DNA of 64,000 bases from an uncultured bacterium (GTDB taxonomy: Bacteria; Gemmatimonadota; Gemmatimonadetes; Longimicrobiales; RSA9), in NCBI GenBank assembly GCA_937889645.1, contig CALBZE010000023.1, forward strand, positions 50,996-114,995, read 5' to 3'. The translations under genes were made by a program, and so were the position numbers. Under the pieces are notes generated by a model. That model saw nothing but the letters and a program-made list of their open reading frames with translations, was not told the DNA's origin and made no database searches. This document shows, piece by piece, positions 61,921-64,000 of the stretch (the first letter of the stretch is position 1; the number at the start of each line of letters is the position of its first letter).

Positions 61921-63165
61921 ATGGACATTCCGAGGCAGAAGCGACCGAATCGGCGGCGCTACGTGTACATCGGGCTCTCGATCGTCGGGATCGCGGGGGT
62001 GACGCTGGCGCTGGCGCGGCTGGAGCCGGCGGCGCCGACGGTGGACCGGTCGGTCGTGTTCACGGACACGGTGAAGCGCGGGACGATGGTGCGCCAGGTC
62101 CGGGGTCCGGGGAATCTGGTGCCGGAGGACATCCGGTGGATCACGACGCTGACGCCCGGTCGAGTCGAGCGGGTGCACGTGCGGCCGGGTACGGAGGTCA
62201 CGCGGGGCACGCTGCTCCTGGAGCTGAGCAACCCGGACGTGAACATCCAGGCGTTGCAGGCGGAGCAGGCGCTGACGGCGGCGGAGGCGCGGCTGGTGGA
62301 GCTGCGTACGTCGCTGGAGACGCAGCGGCTGAACCAGGAAGCCGTGGTCGCGATGGTGAAGCGGGAGTACGACGAGGCGTTGCGCCAGGTCCGGACGAAC
62401 GAGGAGCTGGCGCGCGAGGGTCTGGTCTCGACGATCGAGCTGGAGAACGCGCGGGGCCGGGCGGAGGAGCTGCGGGTGCGGAACGAGGTGGAGCGGGAGC
62501 GGCTGCGGATCCTGACGGAGTCGATCGAGTCGCAGCTGCAGGTGCAGCGCGATCAGGTCGAGCGGCTGCGGGCGATCGCGGAGTTCCAGCGCGCGCAGGT
62601 CGAGTCGATGCGGATCCGCGCGACGGCGGATGGCGTGCTCCAGCAGATGAACCTCGAGGTTGGGCAGTGGGTGATTCCGGGGAACACGCTCGGCGCGATC
62701 GTGCAGCCGGGTCGCCTGAAGGCGGAGCTGCGGATCCCGGAGACGCAGATCCGGGACGTGACGGTCGGCCAGCCGGTGCAGATCGACACGCGCAACGGGA
62801 TCGTGCCGGGTCGGGTGATCCGGATCGACCCGTCGGTGACGAACAGCGCGGTCAAGGTCGAGGTCGCGCTCGAGGGCGAGCTGCCGCGCGGCGCGCGGCC
62901 GGATCTGAGCGTGGACGGCACGATCGAGGTCGAGCGGCTGGACGAGGTGCTCTACGTCGGGCGTCCGGCGTACGGCCAGGCGGAGAGCACGGTCGGGCTG
63001 TTCAAGCTGGTTGACGGTGGCAGCCACGCGGTGCGCGTGCCGGTCCGCCTCGGGCGCGCGTCGGTCAACACGATCGAGGTCGTGGACGGGCTGCAGGTGG
63101 GGGACGTCGTGATCCTGTCGGACATGTCGGCCTGGGATCAGTACGACCGGGTCCGGATCAAGTAA
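61921..63165 (+). CDS. periplasmic adaptor (HlyD/MacA-type membrane-fusion protein)
   Basis: 414 aa. One N-terminal anchor (YVYIGLSIVGIAGVTLALARL), a lipoyl half-motif (TTLTPGRVERVHVRPGTEVTRGTLLLEL), a long coiled-coil hairpin (about 105-230), the second lipoyl half (MRIRATADGVLQQMNLEVGQWVIPG), a beta-barrel (KAELRIPETQIRDVTVGQPVQID) and a membrane-proximal domain. It links the inner-membrane ABC transporter to the TolC duct. GGGGGAGGAG stands before the ATG; the ATPase gene follows after 34 bp. Confidence 0.88.
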   Translation: MDIPRQKRPNRRRYVYIGLSIVGIAGVTLALARLEPAAPTVDRSVVFTDTVKRGTMVRQVRGPGNLVPEDIRWITTLTPGRVERVHVRPGTEVTRGTLLLELSNPDVNIQALQAEQALTAAEARLVELRTSLETQRLNQEAVVAMVKREYDEALRQVRTNEELAREGLVSTIELENARGRAEELRVRNEVERERLRILTESIESQLQVQRDQVERLRAIAEFQRAQVESMRIRATADGVLQQMNLEVGQWVIPGNTLGAIVQPGRLKAELRIPETQIRDVTVGQPVQIDTRNGIVPGRVIRIDPSVTNSAVKVEVALEGELPRGARPDLSVDGTIEVERLDEVLYVGRPAYGQAESTVGLFKLVDGGSHAVRVPVRLGRASVNTIEVVDGLQVGDVVILSDMSAWDQYDRVRIK

Positions 63166-63199
63166 CCACGTGTGTTTTCGCCTCGTTAAGGAGGAAGAG

Positions 63200-63931
63200 A
63201 TGACGCAGAGCGCTGCGGAGCCGCTGATCAAGCTGGAAGGCGTGACGAAGGTGTTCTACACGGACGAGGTCGAGACGCACGCGTTGTCCGGGATCCATCT
63301 GGAGATCCGGCGCGGGGAGTACGTGTCGATCGCGGGTCCGTCGGGGTGCGGGAAGACGACGCTGCTTTCGATCCTGGGGCTGCTGGACTCGCCGACGGAC
63401 GGCGTCTATCAGCTGAACGGCCGGCCGGTCTCGGGGCTCACGGCGAGCGAGCGGGCGCGGATCCGGAACCGTGAGATCGGCTTCATCTTCCAGGCGTTCA
63501 ACCTGATCGGCGACCTCACGGTCTACGAGAACGTGGAGTTGCCGCTGACGTATCGGGGGATGCCGGCGTCGGAGCGGAAGCGGCGGGTCGAGGCGGCGCT
63601 GGAGCGGGTCGGGATGTCGCATAGGATGCGGCACTACCCGTCGCAGCTCTCGGGCGGTCAGCAGCAGCGCGTGGCGGTCGCGCGGGCGATCGCGGGCGAT
63701 CCGTTGATCCTGCTGGCGGACGAGCCGACGGGGAACCTCGACTCGAAGAACGGCGAGGCGGTGATGGAGCTGCTGCGGGAGCTGCACCAGGGCGGCGCGA
63801 CGATCTGCATGGTCACGCACGACCCGCGGTACGCGCGGCACGCCGAGCGGACGGTGCATCTGTTCGACGGGCAGGTCGTGAGGGACGAGGCGGTGGTGGC
63901 GGAGCTGCAGGAGGCGGGGTTCGAGGTTTGA
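63200..63931 (+). CDS. MacB/LolD-type ABC transporter ATPase
   Basis: 243 aa: Walker A GPSGCGKTT (46-54), Q-loop IFQAFNLI, signature SGGQQQR (151-157), Walker B LILLADEPTGNLDS and the His switch VTHDPRY. These are hallmarks of the o228/MacB-LolD subfamily, whose permease (FtsX-like) genes normally follow directly; the window ends 69 bp later. AAGGAGGAAGAG precedes the ATG. With the adaptor and TolC it forms a MacAB-TolC-like exporter. Confidence 0.9.
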   Translation: MTQSAAEPLIKLEGVTKVFYTDEVETHALSGIHLEIRRGEYVSIAGPSGCGKTTLLSILGLLDSPTDGVYQLNGRPVSGLTASERARIRNREIGFIFQAFNLIGDLTVYENVELPLTYRGMPASERKRRVEAALERVGMSHRMRHYPSQLSGGQQQRVAVARAIAGDPLILLADEPTGNLDSKNGEAVMELLRELHQGGATICMVTHDPRYARHAERTVHLFDGQVVRDEAVVAELQEAGFEV

Positions 63932-64000
63932 GGGCCGCGCTTCGCGCGGCGGGGCGCGGCCGGCTGGCGCCGGCGGGGGCGGCGCCGCGTTGCGGCGCGG
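63932..64000. other. G/C-rich end of window
   Basis: 69 bp with a perfect CCGCGC-TTC-GCGCGG hairpin right after the ATPase stop and no T-run; no gene visible before the edge. Confidence 0.4.

Noticed and set aside
59962..63231. Open frame of about 1089 codons on the minus strand
   Set aside because: It is antisense to the clear tolC and hlyD genes; composition is His/Arg/Leu/Pro-rich low-complexity produced by mirrored G+C codon bias.

Overview
The window is very G+C-rich (about 70% or more by eye), densely coded bacterial DNA with short intergenic gaps, frequent 4-11 bp gene overlaps, many lipoprotein or outer-membrane exporters, and an ECF sigma factor. The mix is a hydroxyproline operon, a short paa operon with a split paaD, a GldA/GldFG-type ABC exporter, DUF885 and M28 peptidases, NHL-propeller lipoproteins and a cysteine-bearing YggX relative. 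It suggests a Gemmatimonadota-like, diderm, heterotrophic soil-type bacterium. That assignment is inference from gene content only; no rRNA or tRNA gene was recognised. The recurring promoter pattern is TTGACN or TTGTTG, a 17-18 bp spacer, then TANNNT.

Left part (1-19.4 kb): a catalytically degenerate DEAD-box-like protein runs off the left edge, divergent from a sodium:alanine symporter. Next come a transglycosylase, a secreted propeller protein, an LMW phosphatase/fructosamine-kinase pair (probable protein deglycation), a large MASE1-PAS-GAF histidine kinase, an aspartate-type aminotransferase, an M28 peptidase, an array of about four 61-bp palindromic repeats, an OsmC protein, an ECF sigma factor, a 15-bp minisatellite, two small exported proteins, a saccharopine/lysine-dehydrogenase-like enzyme and an NHL lipoprotein.

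Middle (19.5-29.7 kb): one nine-gene operon encodes a complete trans-4-hydroxy-L-proline to 2-oxoglutarate route. It holds the epimerase, a three-gene D-hydroxyproline dehydrogenase, the deaminase and 2-oxoglutarate-semialdehyde dehydrogenase, plus an ornithine-cyclodeaminase-family reductase, a DUF885 metallopeptidase and a GntR/FCD regulator. Next is a class A PBP, divergent from a Trp-rich secreted protein. A phenylacetyl-CoA epoxidase operon (33.6-36.3 kb) follows, behind a TTGACT/TAGTGT promoter overlapped by a perfect palindrome of PaaR type. In it PaaD is split into two genes placed on either side of paaB-paaC, and no paaE is present.

Right part (36.3-64 kb): a Ca2+/cation antiporter, an outer-membrane barrel, an HExxH lipoprotein protease, a GldA-GldFG-DUF4340 exporter operon, a methyltransferase, an MBL hydrolase, an extended SDR, an AsmA protein, a small EF-Tu-domain-2-like protein, a cold-shock gene with a long leader that contains a complete intrinsic terminator, a minus-strand operon of patatin-POTRA-barrel / GGDEF / two bPH2 proteins, a YggX-like protein with two CxxC motifs, and the start of a TolC-HlyD-ABC efflux operon cut by the right edge.

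The most unusual items are the split paaD, the terminator inside the csp leader (attenuator or independent small RNA), the degenerate helicase, the 61-bp palindromic array, the metal-site YggX and the one-polypeptide GldFG.
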